Shown piece after piece: positions 32,556 to 44,586 of a stretch of 64,000 nucleotides of DNA (position 1 is its first letter; every line of letters starts with the position of its first letter). The stretch spans positions 1 to 64,000 of the forward strand of contig JANNSD010000023.1 of the NCBI GenBank assembly GCA_031402225.1, written 5' to 3'. The translations under genes and the position numbers were made by a program. The stretch comes from JAGGAG01 sp031402225. Its GTDB lineage: Bacteria > Gemmatimonadota > Gemmatimonadetes > Gemmatimonadales > GWC2-71-9. A model generated the notes under the pieces. The model was given only the letters and a program-made list of their open reading frames with translations, ran no database searches and was not told the origin of the DNA.

Positions 32556-33767
32556 GCCTTGGGTCTTTCGCTCGCGGGTCTGCTGGGATGGGGGTGCGTC
32601 GCGGCACAGGCGCCACCGGCCGCTGCCGTCGTCCGCCCCGGTATCGACGTGCTGGTCGAGGACAGCCTGCACCTGGTTGCCGGTCGCGCCGTTGGACTGC
32701 TTACCAACCACACTGGCGTGGACCGGCGCGGCATCTCCGATGGCGAGCGGCTGCGTGCCGCCGGGGTCAACGTCGTCGCACTCTTCACCCCGGAGCACGG
32801 CCTCCGCGGGGCCGCCGATCCCGGCGCCGCCGTGGCCTCGACCCGGGATCCCACCACCGGGATTCCAATCTACAGTCTCTACGGACCGAGCCTCGCGCCC
32901 ACGCCGGCGATGCTCACCGGGGTGCAGGTGGTCCTGGTGGACCTGCAGGATGTGGGCGCGCGCTACTTCACCTACATCTCGACCACCATCGAACTGATGC
33001 GAGCGGCGGCGGTCGCGGGCATCCCCGTTATCGTGCTCGATCGCCCGAACCCGGTTGGCGGTGCCGTGCAGGGCAACGTGCTCGACAGCGCCACCCGGTC
33101 GTTTGTTGGCAGCCTCTCGGTGCCGATGCGGCACGGACTGACACTGGGTGAACTCGCGTTGCTGGCGAAGCGCGAGCGTGGGCTCGCCACCGCACTCAGC
33201 GTGGTGCCGGTCTCGGGGTGGCAACGATGGCAGTACTTCGACGACACCGGGGTGCCGTTCGTGCCGCCGAGTCCCAACCTGCGTGACCTCGAAGGCCTGA
33301 TCCACTATTCCGGCACCTGCCTCTTCGAGGGTACCAACCTGTCGTCGGGTCGCGGAAGCGATGCCGCGTTCTCTCAAGTGGGCGCGCTGTGGCTCGACCC
33401 CTTGGCGGTGCTGGCGCGGCTGGGGCCCGAGGCCGGGGTGACCCTGTCCCCAACCACCTTCACCCCCCGCCAGCCCGGCGACGGGAAGTACGCCGACACC
33501 CTGCTGCAGGGAATCCGGCTCCGGGTCACAGACCGTGCCATCTACGACCCCCCGGCCACGGCGCTCCGGCTCCTGGTCGCCATCCGGGCGGCGCACCCCG
33601 CTGAATTCGCCTGGATTGCCGCTCATTTCGACCGACTCGCCGGCCAGCCGGGGCTTCGAGAGGCGCTGGAACGCGGAGCTCCGATCGACTCGATCCTGAA
33701 GGCCTGGGCAGGGCAGCGCGCGGCCTTTGAGCCTCGGGCGGCCGGGATCCGCCTCTACCCGCAATAG
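32538..33767 (+). CDS. namZ: DUF1343 exo-beta-N-acetylmuramidase (NamZ type)
   Basis: A 409-residue exported protein with signal peptide (about 1-26, ending CVAAQA). It carries the DUF1343 hallmarks LFTPEHGLRG, DLQDVGARYFTYI, LDRPNPVGG and GTNLSSGRGSD. Characterised members remove terminal MurNAc from peptidoglycan chains and act with NagZ, encoded divergently here. The start has a clear GGAGGA (32529-32534). Length matches Bacillus NamZ (about 414). Confidence 0.9.
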   Translation: MRQWRHALGLSLAGLLGWGCVAAQAPPAAAVVRPGIDVLVEDSLHLVAGRAVGLLTNHTGVDRRGISDGERLRAAGVNVVALFTPEHGLRGAADPGAAVASTRDPTTGIPIYSLYGPSLAPTPAMLTGVQVVLVDLQDVGARYFTYISTTIELMRAAAVAGIPVIVLDRPNPVGGAVQGNVLDSATRSFVGSLSVPMRHGLTLGELALLAKRERGLATALSVVPVSGWQRWQYFDDTGVPFVPPSPNLRDLEGLIHYSGTCLFEGTNLSSGRGSDAAFSQVGALWLDPLAVLARLGPEAGVTLSPTTFTPRQPGDGKYADTLLQGIRLRVTDRAIYDPPATALRLLVAIRAAHPAEFAWIAAHFDRLAGQPGLREALERGAPIDSILKAWAGQRAAFEPRAAGIRLYPQ

Positions 33768-33779
33768 GCCCTCGCCCAT

Positions 33780-33808
33780 TTGCCCCTGCACGTTCCGGCC
33801 GTTATCCT
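33780..33808 (+). promoter_or_regulatory. Sigma-70-like promoter of the inositol-lipid genes
   Basis: TTGCCC (33780-33785) and TATCCT (33803-33808) with a 17-bp spacer; predicted start near 33815, about 57 nt before the phosphatidyltransferase gene. Confidence 0.68.
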
Positions 33809-33871
33809 TGGCCCCGTGCCGAAGGTGAATAATGACACAGAGATCCGGTCCCTTGCCCGAGGGCAGGGAGG

Positions 33872-34516
33872 GTGAAGGCGCTGAAGGCGCTGGAGCGGCC
33901 TTTTTTCGCCGTATTCCGGCCGCTCGTCGACTGGTTGATAGCGCACCGGGTGCATCCCAACACCATCACCACTGTTGGTACGGCGCTCGTGCTCGCCTCG
34001 GCGGTTTTCTTCGGGGCGGGCCACGTGCGACTGGGAGGGCTCTTTTACCTGCTCAGTGGCATCGTGGACACGATCGATGGACAGGTGGCGCGTAACGGTG
34101 CGATGGCCACCCGGTTCGGGGCGTTCTATGACTCAACGCTCGACCGGATCGGGGATGGTGCCATCTTCGCGGGCGTGGGCACCTACCTGATGTTTGCGCC
34201 CGGCGTGGCCTACCGGGAGCTCAGTGTCATCGTCTGCATGGTGGGGATCATCGCGTCGCTGGTCGTGTCGTACGCGCGCGCGCGCGCTGAAGGGCTGGGC
34301 CTGGAGTGCAAGGTCGGTATAGCCCAGCGGGCCGAGCGCATCCTGCTGCTGGGCATCCCGCCGCTGCTGTTCGGGGCGGGTCCGGGCGGCATCTACCTGC
34401 AAGTCATCGTCGTCCTGCTGACCGCGCTGGGGCTCATCACCGTTGTCCAGCGCATCGTGTATGTGCACGGTGCGGCCAACGCCGCGGATCTGGCCGGGCT
34501 GCAGGACCGGGAGTAG
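33872..34516 (+). CDS. CDP-alcohol phosphatidyltransferase
   Basis: A 214-residue membrane enzyme with about five to six helices. The family signature D-x2-D-G-x2-A-R-x8-G-x3-D-x3-D is intact in DTIDGQVARNG (about 66-76) and FGAFYDSTLDR (about 82-92). It transfers phosphatidyl from CDP-diacylglycerol to an alcohol. The adjacent inositol-phosphate synthase suggests inositol phosphate as acceptor (phosphatidylinositol-phosphate synthase) rather than glycerol phosphate. GTG start with AGGGAGG directly abutting it, an unusually short spacing. Confidence 0.87.
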   Translation: MKALKALERPFFAVFRPLVDWLIAHRVHPNTITTVGTALVLASAVFFGAGHVRLGGLFYLLSGIVDTIDGQVARNGAMATRFGAFYDSTLDRIGDGAIFAGVGTYLMFAPGVAYRELSVIVCMVGIIASLVVSYARARAEGLGLECKVGIAQRAERILLLGIPPLLFGAGPGGIYLQVIVVLLTALGLITVVQRIVYVHGAANAADLAGLQDRE

Positions 34517-34550
34517 GCCGGTCCGTCACACCAGCGGAAAGGAAGCACGC

Positions 34551-35879
34551 GTGGCAGACAAGGGCGCACGGTCGATCGCGAAGGCCGAGGGCAGGCTCGG
34601 AGTGCTCACGGTCGGACTCGGGGCGGTCGCAACGACGTTCATCGCCGGCGTGGAGCTGGCGCGGCGGGGCATTGCGAAGCCGTACGGCTCGCTGACGCAG
34701 CTCGCCACCATCCGCCTGGGCAAGCGCACCGACGGGCGCACGCCGCTCATTCGCGATTTCGTGCCGCTGGCGTCGCTCGACGATCTCGTCTTCGGCGCCT
34801 GGGACCCAATTCCGGACAACGCCCACGAGGCCGCCCTCAAGTGTGGCGTGCTCGACAAGCATGAGCATGTGGCACCGATCGCCGACTTCCTGAAGGCCAT
34901 CACGCCCATGCCCGCGGTGTTCGACCGGAGCTACGTCAAGCGACTCGAGGGCACCAACGTCAAGGGCGGGAAGACCAAGCGGGAGCAGGCGGAGGCGCTG
35001 CGGCAGGACATCCGGGCCTTCAAGGCGAAGCACAACTGCAGCCGGCTCGTCATCGTCTGGTGCGCGTCCACCGAGATCTTCATCGCCCCGGGGGCGGCCC
35101 ACCAGACCGTCGCGGCGCTGGAGAAGGCCATGGAGACAAACGACGCCACCATCGCGCCCTCGATGCTGTATGCCTGGGCCGCCATGATGGAGGGCGTGGC
35201 GTTCATGAACGGCGCGCCCAACCTCTGCTGCGACATTCCCGCCATTGAGCAGATGGCCCGTGACCGGAAGGTCCCGATCGGCGGCAAGGACTTCAAGACC
35301 GGCCAGACGATGCTCAAGACGGTGCTGGCACCGATGTTCAAGGCGCGCATGCTCGGGGTGGCCGGCTGGTACTCCACCAACATCCTCGGCAATCGCGACG
35401 GCGAGGTCCTGGACGATCCCGAGAGCTTCAAGACGAAGGAAGAGTCGAAGCTCGGCGTGCTCGAGTACATCCTGCAGCCGCAGGTCTATCCCGAGCTGTA
35501 CGGCAACATCTTTCACAAGGTGCGGATCAACTACTATCCGCCGCGGGGCGACAACAAGGAAGGCTGGGACAACATCGACATCTTCGGGTGGCTCGGCTAC
35601 CCGATGCAGATCAAGGTCGATTTCCTCTGCCGTGACTCCATCCTGGCCGCACCGCTGGTGCTCGACCTCGCCCTTTTCTCCGACCTGGCCCAGCGCGCCG
35701 GGATGTCGGGGGTGCAGGAGTGGCTCTCGTTCTACTTCAAGAGCCCGCAAGTGGCGCCGGGGCTGTACCCGGAGCATGACCTCTTCATCCAGCAGACCAA
35801 GCTCAAGAACACGCTGCGGTGGATGATGGGCGAGGAACAGATCACTCACCTGGGCGTGGAGTACTACGGGGAAGCGTGA
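34551..35879 (+). CDS. ino1: Myo-inositol-3-phosphate synthase
   Basis: A 442-residue NAD-dependent enzyme converting glucose-6-phosphate to inositol-3-phosphate. Visible family features: VGLGAVATTFIAGVEL nucleotide loop near the N terminus, VWCASTEIF, GGKDFKTGQTMLKTVLAPM and GWYSTNILGNRDGEVL. GTG start with GGAAAGGA upstream. It lies 34 nt after the phosphatidyltransferase gene; together they can supply an inositol phospholipid. Confidence 0.94.
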   Translation: MADKGARSIAKAEGRLGVLTVGLGAVATTFIAGVELARRGIAKPYGSLTQLATIRLGKRTDGRTPLIRDFVPLASLDDLVFGAWDPIPDNAHEAALKCGVLDKHEHVAPIADFLKAITPMPAVFDRSYVKRLEGTNVKGGKTKREQAEALRQDIRAFKAKHNCSRLVIVWCASTEIFIAPGAAHQTVAALEKAMETNDATIAPSMLYAWAAMMEGVAFMNGAPNLCCDIPAIEQMARDRKVPIGGKDFKTGQTMLKTVLAPMFKARMLGVAGWYSTNILGNRDGEVLDDPESFKTKEESKLGVLEYILQPQVYPELYGNIFHKVRINYYPPRGDNKEGWDNIDIFGWLGYPMQIKVDFLCRDSILAAPLVLDLALFSDLAQRAGMSGVQEWLSFYFKSPQVAPGLYPEHDLFIQQTKLKNTLRWMMGEEQITHLGVEYYGEA

Positions 35880-35901
35880 GGACGCCGCATCCGCCGCGCA
35901 C

Positions 35902-36192
35902 ATGAAGTATTTCCATCGGACCCACCAGGCGCCGGCCCTCGTGCTGGCGCAGTCAGCGGAGTTTTTCGGCGGACGCCTCGCGCCCACCGAGGAAGCGCCG
36001 AGCCGTCGCCGGTTCGGCGGTGCCATCGGGCATGTGAGCATCACGGCCGCCGCCGAGGGCGGGCATTACACCCTGGTCACGGTCGAGACGGACCAGCCGG
36101 GGGAGAGTGAAGTTGATCGTTTGGCCAAGCGGTTCCTTACACTGGTGCACGCGGCGACCGATCCCGGTCATGTCGTGCGCGGCGCCTACTAG
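35902..36192 (+). CDS. Conserved-looking 96-residue protein of unknown function
   Basis: Small soluble protein starting MKYFHRTHQAPALVLAQ, with an Ala/Gly centre and a C-terminal helical KRFLTLVHAAT segment. It sits 22 nt after ino1 and 25 nt before the pyrophosphatase gene, so it is probably cotranscribed. No motif recognised. Confidence 0.6.
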   Translation: MKYFHRTHQAPALVLAQSAEFFGGRLAPTEEAPSRRRFGGAIGHVSITAAAEGGHYTLVTVETDQPGESEVDRLAKRFLTLVHAATDPGHVVRGAY

Positions 36193-36217
36193 TTCCGACA
36201 ACCCAGGAGATGCCAAG

Positions 36218-38656
<2,439 letters not shown>

Positions 38657-38759
38657 ACGGGCCCGCAGTTCATCGACGCAGCTCGCCCGGAAGGCGCAAG
38701 AGTGGTGGCCAATTCACGCTGAGTGCCCCTAGCTTGCGGTGTCCTTACCGGGACATCGA

Positions 38760-41102
38760 ATGACAAACGTTGGTTCCCCGTGGGCCGACGCGCTCGCCGA
38801 CCGCTATCGCGTCGAGCGCGAGCTCGGGCGGGGCGGGATGGCGGTGGTATACCTCGCGCGCGACCTCAAGCACGACCGCGAGGTGGCGCTGAAGGTGTTG
38901 CGTCCCGAGCTGTCAGCCGCGCTCGGGCGCGACCGTTTCCTGCGTGAGATTCAGCTGACCGCCCGTCTGCAACACCCCCACATCCTGAGCGTCTTCGATT
39001 CCGGCGAGTCCGCTGGCCAGCTGTGGTACACGATGCCCTTCGTTGATGGCGAGACGCTTCGTGCCCGCGTCACCCGTGAAGGGCGGCTGCCCGTGGACAC
39101 TGCCGTCCAGTTGGCGCGCGATGTGGCGTCGGCGCTCGCGTACGCGCACGATACCGGGGTGGTCCATCGGGATATCAAGCCCGAGAACATCCTGGTGTCG
39201 AAACAGGGTCTGGCCCTCGTCGCGGACTTCGGGATCGCCAAGGCCCTCGCATCGGACGAGGCGCTGACCGAGACCGGCCTGGCGCTTGGCACGCCTGCCT
39301 ATATGGCGCCGGAACAGATCCTGGGCGAGCGGACGATGCGGCCGCAGGCGGACGTGTACGCGCTCGGCGTCGTCCTGTACGAAATGCTCGTTGGTAGTCG
39401 GCCGTTCGCCGACTCAGCGCCGGCGGCGATGCTGGCGAAGCGGCTCACCGATGGCGCACCCCTCGTCACCGCGCAACGCCCCGAGGTTCCGTTGGGCCTC
39501 GCCGTACTGGTGCGGGACACCCTGGAGGTGGATCCCGCGCGCCGCCCGGCAACTGGAGCCGCCTTCGCCGAGCGTCTCCGGGAAGCGACAGGCGCTGTCA
39601 CCACGCCGTCGGCGCCGATACCGTCGGCAACTGGCGGGGTCGGGCGGGGCCGAGTGTGGGTGCGTCTTGCGGCGGCGGTGGCGGTACTCGCCGCGGTGGC
39701 GGCGCTGCTGCTCAACGGGAGGGGAGCCCGCGACGAGCGGAGTATCGGAGTGCTGCCGTTTGAGAACCGCAGCGGCGACAGCGTGCAGGCCTACCTGAGT
39801 GAGGGCGTGTCGGACGAGCTCACGGCGCAGTTGTCGGCCGTGCCCGAGTTGAAGGTCTCGCCGCGCAGCTCCACGGTCCGCTTCCGCGGCAGCCAGGACG
39901 CGCCGGAAACCATCGCCAGGGAACTCGGCGTGACCTACCTCCTGACCGGCGGCGTGTCACGACAGGGCGACACCGTGCGCATGAGCGTCGAACTCATCGA
40001 TGCCCCGGGGAAGCGCCAGCGCTGGAGCCGGGTGCACGCGGGTCCCGCCCGTTCGCTGGCCGCCTTCGTGGACAGCGTGGCGCGCGAGGTGACCCGGTCG
40101 CTCGCGCCCACGGCGCCGGGTCGCGTCGCGCGTACCGGTTCGGAGACGAGCGACTCGCTGGCGTACGACTACTACCTGCTGGCCCAGCATCACTACAATC
40201 GGTTTACCGAGCTGGACCTGCGCCGGTCGCTCGCGTATAGCGACAGTGCCATCGCCCGCGACCCCGCCTACGTGAACGCCTGGCTCGGGCGTGCGAATAC
40301 TCTGCTCGCGCTCGCGTCGGGCATGGGAACAATTACCGGCCGCGAGGCACTCGGCCCAATACGGCAGGCGCTGGACACAATACTGGTACTGGATCCGGGG
40401 TCGGGGCGCGCCCACGGCATTCGCGGCATCGTGTACACCTGGTTCGAGTGGGACTGGGACGCGGCTGATCGCGAGTTCCGCCAGGCATTCGCTCTCGAGC
40501 CCACTGCGGCGACGAACTACCTGCGCGCGGCCTTCCTTCAGGCGGCGCGCGGAAACACCGACTCGGCTCTGGCACTGGGCGCCGTGCTACAGCGGGCGGA
40601 ACCGGCCAACATCCGGGCGTACCCGGGCCAGTTCGGGTACTATGGCAAGCGCTACGAGCAGAGCCTCGCCACCGCCAGGCGAGCCTTGCAACTCGATCCC
40701 AACTTCTTCGGGGCGCTGCAATACGAGGCGCTCTCGCTCAGCATGCTGGGTCGCCATACGGAGGCCGTTGCTGCCGCACGACGCGCAAGTACCAACCCGG
40801 CTCCAGTTTTTGCGTCGACCCTCGCGATCGTGCTGGCACAGGCCGATAGTCTCGACGCGGCCCGGGAGGTCATGGATACTCTCGAGGCGCGGGTGTACCG
40901 AAAGCCGTTCGGAGCCGTACACATGTTCCGGGCGTACGCGGCGTTGGGTGACGCGGACCGGATGTTCGCCTGGCTCGATCGAGCGATCGCTGAGCGATCG
41001 CCCGGGGTCGCCTACCTGTATGTGGACCCGCTTCTCGACCGGTACCTCTCCGACCCCCGGTTCAAGGCCGCCATCGCGCGGGCGGGCCTGCCTCCTCCCT
41101 GA
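38760..41102 (+). CDS. Ser/Thr protein kinase fused to TolB-like domain and TPR repeats
   Basis: A 780-residue protein. The kinase domain (about 15-275) is complete: GRGGMAVVY, VALKVL, HRDIKPEN, ADFGIAK, YMAPEQ. One membrane helix follows (about 302-322). Then a TolB/FlgO-like region (about 333-440: IGVLPFENRSGD, LSEGVSDELTAQLS, YLLTGGVSRQGD) and TPR-like helices (about 470-770). This architecture is common in Gemmatimonadetes and Acidobacteria; the C-terminal part is probably periplasmic. An upstream GTG (38739) is an alternative start; neither has a strong ribosome-binding site. Confidence 0.9.
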   Translation: MTNVGSPWADALADRYRVERELGRGGMAVVYLARDLKHDREVALKVLRPELSAALGRDRFLREIQLTARLQHPHILSVFDSGESAGQLWYTMPFVDGETLRARVTREGRLPVDTAVQLARDVASALAYAHDTGVVHRDIKPENILVSKQGLALVADFGIAKALASDEALTETGLALGTPAYMAPEQILGERTMRPQADVYALGVVLYEMLVGSRPFADSAPAAMLAKRLTDGAPLVTAQRPEVPLGLAVLVRDTLEVDPARRPATGAAFAERLREATGAVTTPSAPIPSATGGVGRGRVWVRLAAAVAVLAAVAALLLNGRGARDERSIGVLPFENRSGDSVQAYLSEGVSDELTAQLSAVPELKVSPRSSTVRFRGSQDAPETIARELGVTYLLTGGVSRQGDTVRMSVELIDAPGKRQRWSRVHAGPARSLAAFVDSVAREVTRSLAPTAPGRVARTGSETSDSLAYDYYLLAQHHYNRFTELDLRRSLAYSDSAIARDPAYVNAWLGRANTLLALASGMGTITGREALGPIRQALDTILVLDPGSGRAHGIRGIVYTWFEWDWDAADREFRQAFALEPTAATNYLRAAFLQAARGNTDSALALGAVLQRAEPANIRAYPGQFGYYGKRYEQSLATARRALQLDPNFFGALQYEALSLSMLGRHTEAVAAARRASTNPAPVFASTLAIVLAQADSLDAAREVMDTLEARVYRKPFGAVHMFRAYAALGDADRMFAWLDRAIAERSPGVAYLYVDPLLDRYLSDPRFKAAIARAGLPPP

Positions 41103-41118
41103 TTATCTTATCGACCCT

Positions 41119-42222
41119 ATGACTGCCACCGCCAAGGCCTCGAGCGGCACCCCGGCCGCGCCGCATGGCCTGACCCGCGAGCAACTGCTCGAGCTCTACC
41201 AGTGGATGCGGCTGACCCGGACGCTCGAGGAGCGCCTGGTCAACCTCTACCGCCAGACCAAGGTGGTGGGCGGCCTTTTCCGGTCGCTGGGACAGGAAGC
41301 GTGCGCGGTCGGTTCCGCCTTTGCGCTCGAACGGCGCGACATCATGTCGCCGCTCATTCGCAACCTTGGCTCCATGCTGGTGAAGGGCGCCACGCCGGTC
41401 GAGGTGCTGCGGCAGTACATGGCGAAGGCCGACAGCATGACCCGCGGCCGCGAGCTCAATATTCACATCGGCGACCTCGAGCGCGGATTCGTCGGGCAGA
41501 TCTCGCACCTGGGTGACATGGTGCCGGTCATGGCGGGTATCACGCTCACGTTCAAGATGCGGAATGAGCCGCGCGTCGGGCTCGTGTACGTGGGCGATGG
41601 CGCCACGTCCACGGGTGCCTTCCATGAGGGCATCAATTTCGCCGCCGTGCAGCACTGCCCGCTGGTGGTGATCGTGGAGAACAACGGCTACGCCTACTCG
41701 ACCCCCACGTCGAAGCAGACGGCGGCGCGCAGCTTCGCCGACAAGGCGGTGGGCTACGGTATTCCGGGCGTGCGCGCCGACGGCAATGATGTCCTCGAGG
41801 CGTACCGCGTTACGAAGGAAGCGGTGGCCCGGGCCCGCGGCGGGGAAGGGGTGACGCTCATCGAGCTGATGACCTATCGCCGGAAGGGTCACGCCGAGCA
41901 CGACAACCAGAGCTATGTGCCGGCCGGCGAAATCGAGCACTGGGCCGCGACCAACGATCCACTGGATCGCTACGCGCAGGCGCTGACGGCCACCTGGGGC
42001 TTTGCCGCATCCGACCTGCAGGCGATCGACGCGCGGGTGCAGCAGGATGTCGATGCCGCCACGGACCTGGCGGAGCAGTCGCCGGCGCCGGACGCACGTG
42101 AAGCGCTCCTTGGCGTCTACGCCGATCCGGCGACCATGCCGACGCTCTGGTACCGCGAGGGCATCGACAAGGCGGTCGACAAGAACGAGCGGGCGCAGGG
42201 ATGGGGCACCTTCAATGGCTGA
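41119..42222 (+). CDS. pdhA: Pyruvate dehydrogenase E1 alpha subunit
   Basis: A 367-residue thiamine-diphosphate enzyme subunit. The ThDP motif runs from VGDGATSTGAFHEG to ENNGYAYST; RRKGHAEHD is the phosphorylation-loop region. Heterotetrameric E1 type (alpha2beta2). It overlaps pdhB by 8 nt. A -10-like TATCTT lies 10-15 nt before the ATG, suggesting a very short leader. Confidence 0.93.
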   Translation: MTATAKASSGTPAAPHGLTREQLLELYQWMRLTRTLEERLVNLYRQTKVVGGLFRSLGQEACAVGSAFALERRDIMSPLIRNLGSMLVKGATPVEVLRQYMAKADSMTRGRELNIHIGDLERGFVGQISHLGDMVPVMAGITLTFKMRNEPRVGLVYVGDGATSTGAFHEGINFAAVQHCPLVVIVENNGYAYSTPTSKQTAARSFADKAVGYGIPGVRADGNDVLEAYRVTKEAVARARGGEGVTLIELMTYRRKGHAEHDNQSYVPAGEIEHWAATNDPLDRYAQALTATWGFAASDLQAIDARVQQDVDAATDLAEQSPAPDAREALLGVYADPATMPTLWYREGIDKAVDKNERAQGWGTFNG

Positions 42223-43192
42223 GGTCACCTATCTCGAGGCGATTCGCGAGGGACTGTTCGAGGAAATGGAGCGGGACCCGAACGTCTTCTGCCTGGGCGA
42301 GGACATCGGGGCCTACGGCGGGGCGTTCAAGGTCACCGAGGGCCTGATGCAGAAGTTCGGCGAGCGGCGTGTCATTGACACGCCGATCTCCGAGGCGGCC
42401 ATCGTGGGTGCGGCCGCGGGCGCGGCCCACATGGGCATGCGGCCGGTGTGCGAGATGCAGTTCATCGACTTCATCTCCTGCGCCTACGACATGCTCACCA
42501 ATTACGTCGCCACCGCGCGCTACCGCGCCTTCCTGCCCACGCCAATGGTGGTGCGGGGGCCGAGCGGCGGGTACGTGCGGGGCGGGCCGTTCCACTCCCA
42601 GAATCCCGAGGCGGCGTTCCTTCACACCCCGGGGCTCAAGATCGTGTATCCCGCCACCGCGCGGGACGCGAAGGGCCTCATCAAGTCCGCCATCCGCGAT
42701 GACGATTGCGTGCTCTTCTTCGAGCACAAGTACCTGTACCGGCGCATCAAGGACACCATGCCGGCCGGCGATCATGTCGTGCCGATCGGCAAGGCACGGG
42801 TGGCGCGCGAGGGGCGCGACCTTTCGATCATCACCTACGCGGCCACGGTGTGGAAGGCGCTCGAGGCTGCGGAGCAGCTGGAGAAGGAGGACGGCCTCTC
42901 GGTCGAGGTCATCGACCTGCGCTCCCTGCTGCCGATGGACGATGAGGCCATCGTGGCCACCGTGAAGAAGACCAACCGGGTGCTGGTGGTGCACGAGGAC
43001 ACGGTCACGGGTGGCATCGCCGGCGAGATCACGGCGCGCATCAACGAGCTCTGTTTCGAGTGGCTGGACGCGCCGGTGCGGCGCGTGGGCGCGCATGACG
43101 TGCCGCTGCCCTATGCACCACAACTGGAAGACTTCGTGTTGCCCCAAACCAGTGACATCGTGCGCGCGGCGCGGTGGATATCAGCGTACTAG
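42215..43192 (+). CDS. pdhB: Pyruvate dehydrogenase E1 beta subunit
   Basis: A 325-residue E1 beta. Conserved GEDIGAYGGAFKVTEGL, DTPISEAAIVGAAAGAA, RGPSGGYVRGGPFHSQ and DLRSLLPMD are visible. It pairs with the alpha subunit (8-nt overlap) and feeds acetyl groups to the E2 encoded next. Confidence 0.95.
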   Translation: MAEVTYLEAIREGLFEEMERDPNVFCLGEDIGAYGGAFKVTEGLMQKFGERRVIDTPISEAAIVGAAAGAAHMGMRPVCEMQFIDFISCAYDMLTNYVATARYRAFLPTPMVVRGPSGGYVRGGPFHSQNPEAAFLHTPGLKIVYPATARDAKGLIKSAIRDDDCVLFFEHKYLYRRIKDTMPAGDHVVPIGKARVAREGRDLSIITYAATVWKALEAAEQLEKEDGLSVEVIDLRSLLPMDDEAIVATVKKTNRVLVVHEDTVTGGIAGEITARINELCFEWLDAPVRRVGAHDVPLPYAPQLEDFVLPQTSDIVRAARWISAY

Positions 43193-43207
43193 GGAGGACC
43201 TGAATAC

Positions 43208-44584
43208 ATGGCCCGCATCGACGTCATCATGCCCCAGATGGGTGAGTCCATCGCCGAGGGGACCATTTCGCGCTGGATGAAGAAGATCGGCGATCCGATC
43301 AAGCGCGATGAGCCGATTTTCGAGATCTCCACCGACAAGGTCGATGCGGAAATCCCCGCGCCCACCGCCGGGACGCTGGCCGAGATCCTGGTGCAGGAAG
43401 GGCAGACGGTGGCGGTCCAGACCATCGTGGCGCGCATCGAGACCGAGGCCGGTGCCCTGGTGGCGGCACCGACCCCGGCCCCGGCCGCTCCTGCCCCGGC
43501 CGCTCCTGCCCCGGCGTCGGCACCGGTAGCCGCTCCTGCCGCCGCGCCGGCGCGCGCCGCGGTATCTGCCGCGCCCGCGCCCGCGCCGGTCCCGCGGCCG
43601 TCCAACGGTGGTTCCGAGACGCTCGAGGAACGCCTTCGCCGGCGTTCCACCCCGCTCGTGCGGAAGATCGCCGCCGAGCATGGGCTCGACATCTCCACCA
43701 TCGCCGGCAGCGGCATGGCGGGCCGGGTCACCAAGAACGACGTGCTCTCGTACATCGAAGCGCCCCCGGCCCCGGCCGCCGCGCCCGCACCGGCTGTCGT
43801 GCCGGCGTCGGTGCCGGCACTTGCCCCGGCCGCGGTCGGCGCGCCGACGGCCCAGCCGGGCTATCAGGCCGCCGATCCGTGGGAGGGCGACCGGAGCGAA
43901 CCATGGTCGCGCATCCGCAAGCTCACGGCGGAACACATGATCATGTCGCGCCGGACGTCGGCGCACGTCGCCACCTTCTTCGACATCGACTACAGTCGCG
44001 TGGCGATCCTCCGTGCAAAGAAGAAGGCGGAGTACGCCGATCGCGGCGTCAACCTCACCTTCCTGGCGTTCATCGCGAAGGCGGTGGCCGACAGCCTTCG
44101 CAAGCACCCGGGCCTCAACGCGGCGGTGGGGCACGAGACCACCATCTTCCGGCGTGATATCAACCTCGGCTTCGCCGTGGCGCTCGACTGGGGCCTGATC
44201 GTGCCGGTCATCAAGCATGCGGATGAACTGTCCATGCTCGGGCTGGCGCGGTCGATCAGCGACCTCGCCGACCGCGCGCGATCGAAGAAGCTGAGCCCCG
44301 ACGAGGTCCAGAGGGGCACCTTCACGATCACGAACCCCGGCGTGTTCGGCTCGACCATTGGCATCCCGATCATCAACCAGCCGCAGGTGGCGATCCTCGC
44401 GGTCGGGTCCATCACCAAGCAGCCGACCGTCATGACGGTGGATGGCGTGGACACCCTCGGCATCCGGACCAAGGGGATGCTGTCGCTCGCCTTCGACCAT
44501 CGGGTCGTGGACGGGTCGGACGCGGATCGCTTCATGGCGGACGTGAAGAAGTCCATCGAAACATTCGCGGAAGGCGCGGTATAG
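43208..44584 (+). CDS. pdhC: Dihydrolipoamide acyltransferase (E2) of the pyruvate dehydrogenase complex
   Basis: A 458-residue E2: one lipoyl domain (about 1-80, lipoylated K44 in STDKVDAEI), an Ala/Pro linker, a subunit-binding domain (about 150-185, STPLVRKIAAEHGLDIS), a second Ala/Pro linker, and the catalytic domain (about 230-458) with FDHRVVDGSDADRF. AGGGAGGA precedes the start. No E3 (lipoamide dehydrogenase) gene occurs in this window. A 2-oxo-acid other than pyruvate cannot be excluded. Confidence 0.93.
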   Translation: MARIDVIMPQMGESIAEGTISRWMKKIGDPIKRDEPIFEISTDKVDAEIPAPTAGTLAEILVQEGQTVAVQTIVARIETEAGALVAAPTPAPAAPAPAAPAPASAPVAAPAAAPARAAVSAAPAPAPVPRPSNGGSETLEERLRRRSTPLVRKIAAEHGLDISTIAGSGMAGRVTKNDVLSYIEAPPAPAAAPAPAVVPASVPALAPAAVGAPTAQPGYQAADPWEGDRSEPWSRIRKLTAEHMIMSRRTSAHVATFFDIDYSRVAILRAKKKAEYADRGVNLTFLAFIAKAVADSLRKHPGLNAAVGHETTIFRRDINLGFAVALDWGLIVPVIKHADELSMLGLARSISDLADRARSKKLSPDEVQRGTFTITNPGVFGSTIGIPIINQPQVAILAVGSITKQPTVMTVDGVDTLGIRTKGMLSLAFDHRVVDGSDADRFMADVKKSIETFAEGAV

Positions 44585-44586
44585 TC

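Noticed and set aside
32556..33791. N-terminal extension of nagZ across namZ
   Set aside because: The extension is antisense to namZ; a proper signal peptide begins at 32555.
34437..36044. 535-codon frame antisense to inositol-phosphate synthase
   Set aside because: Same compositional artefact; the plus-strand gene has complete family motifs.
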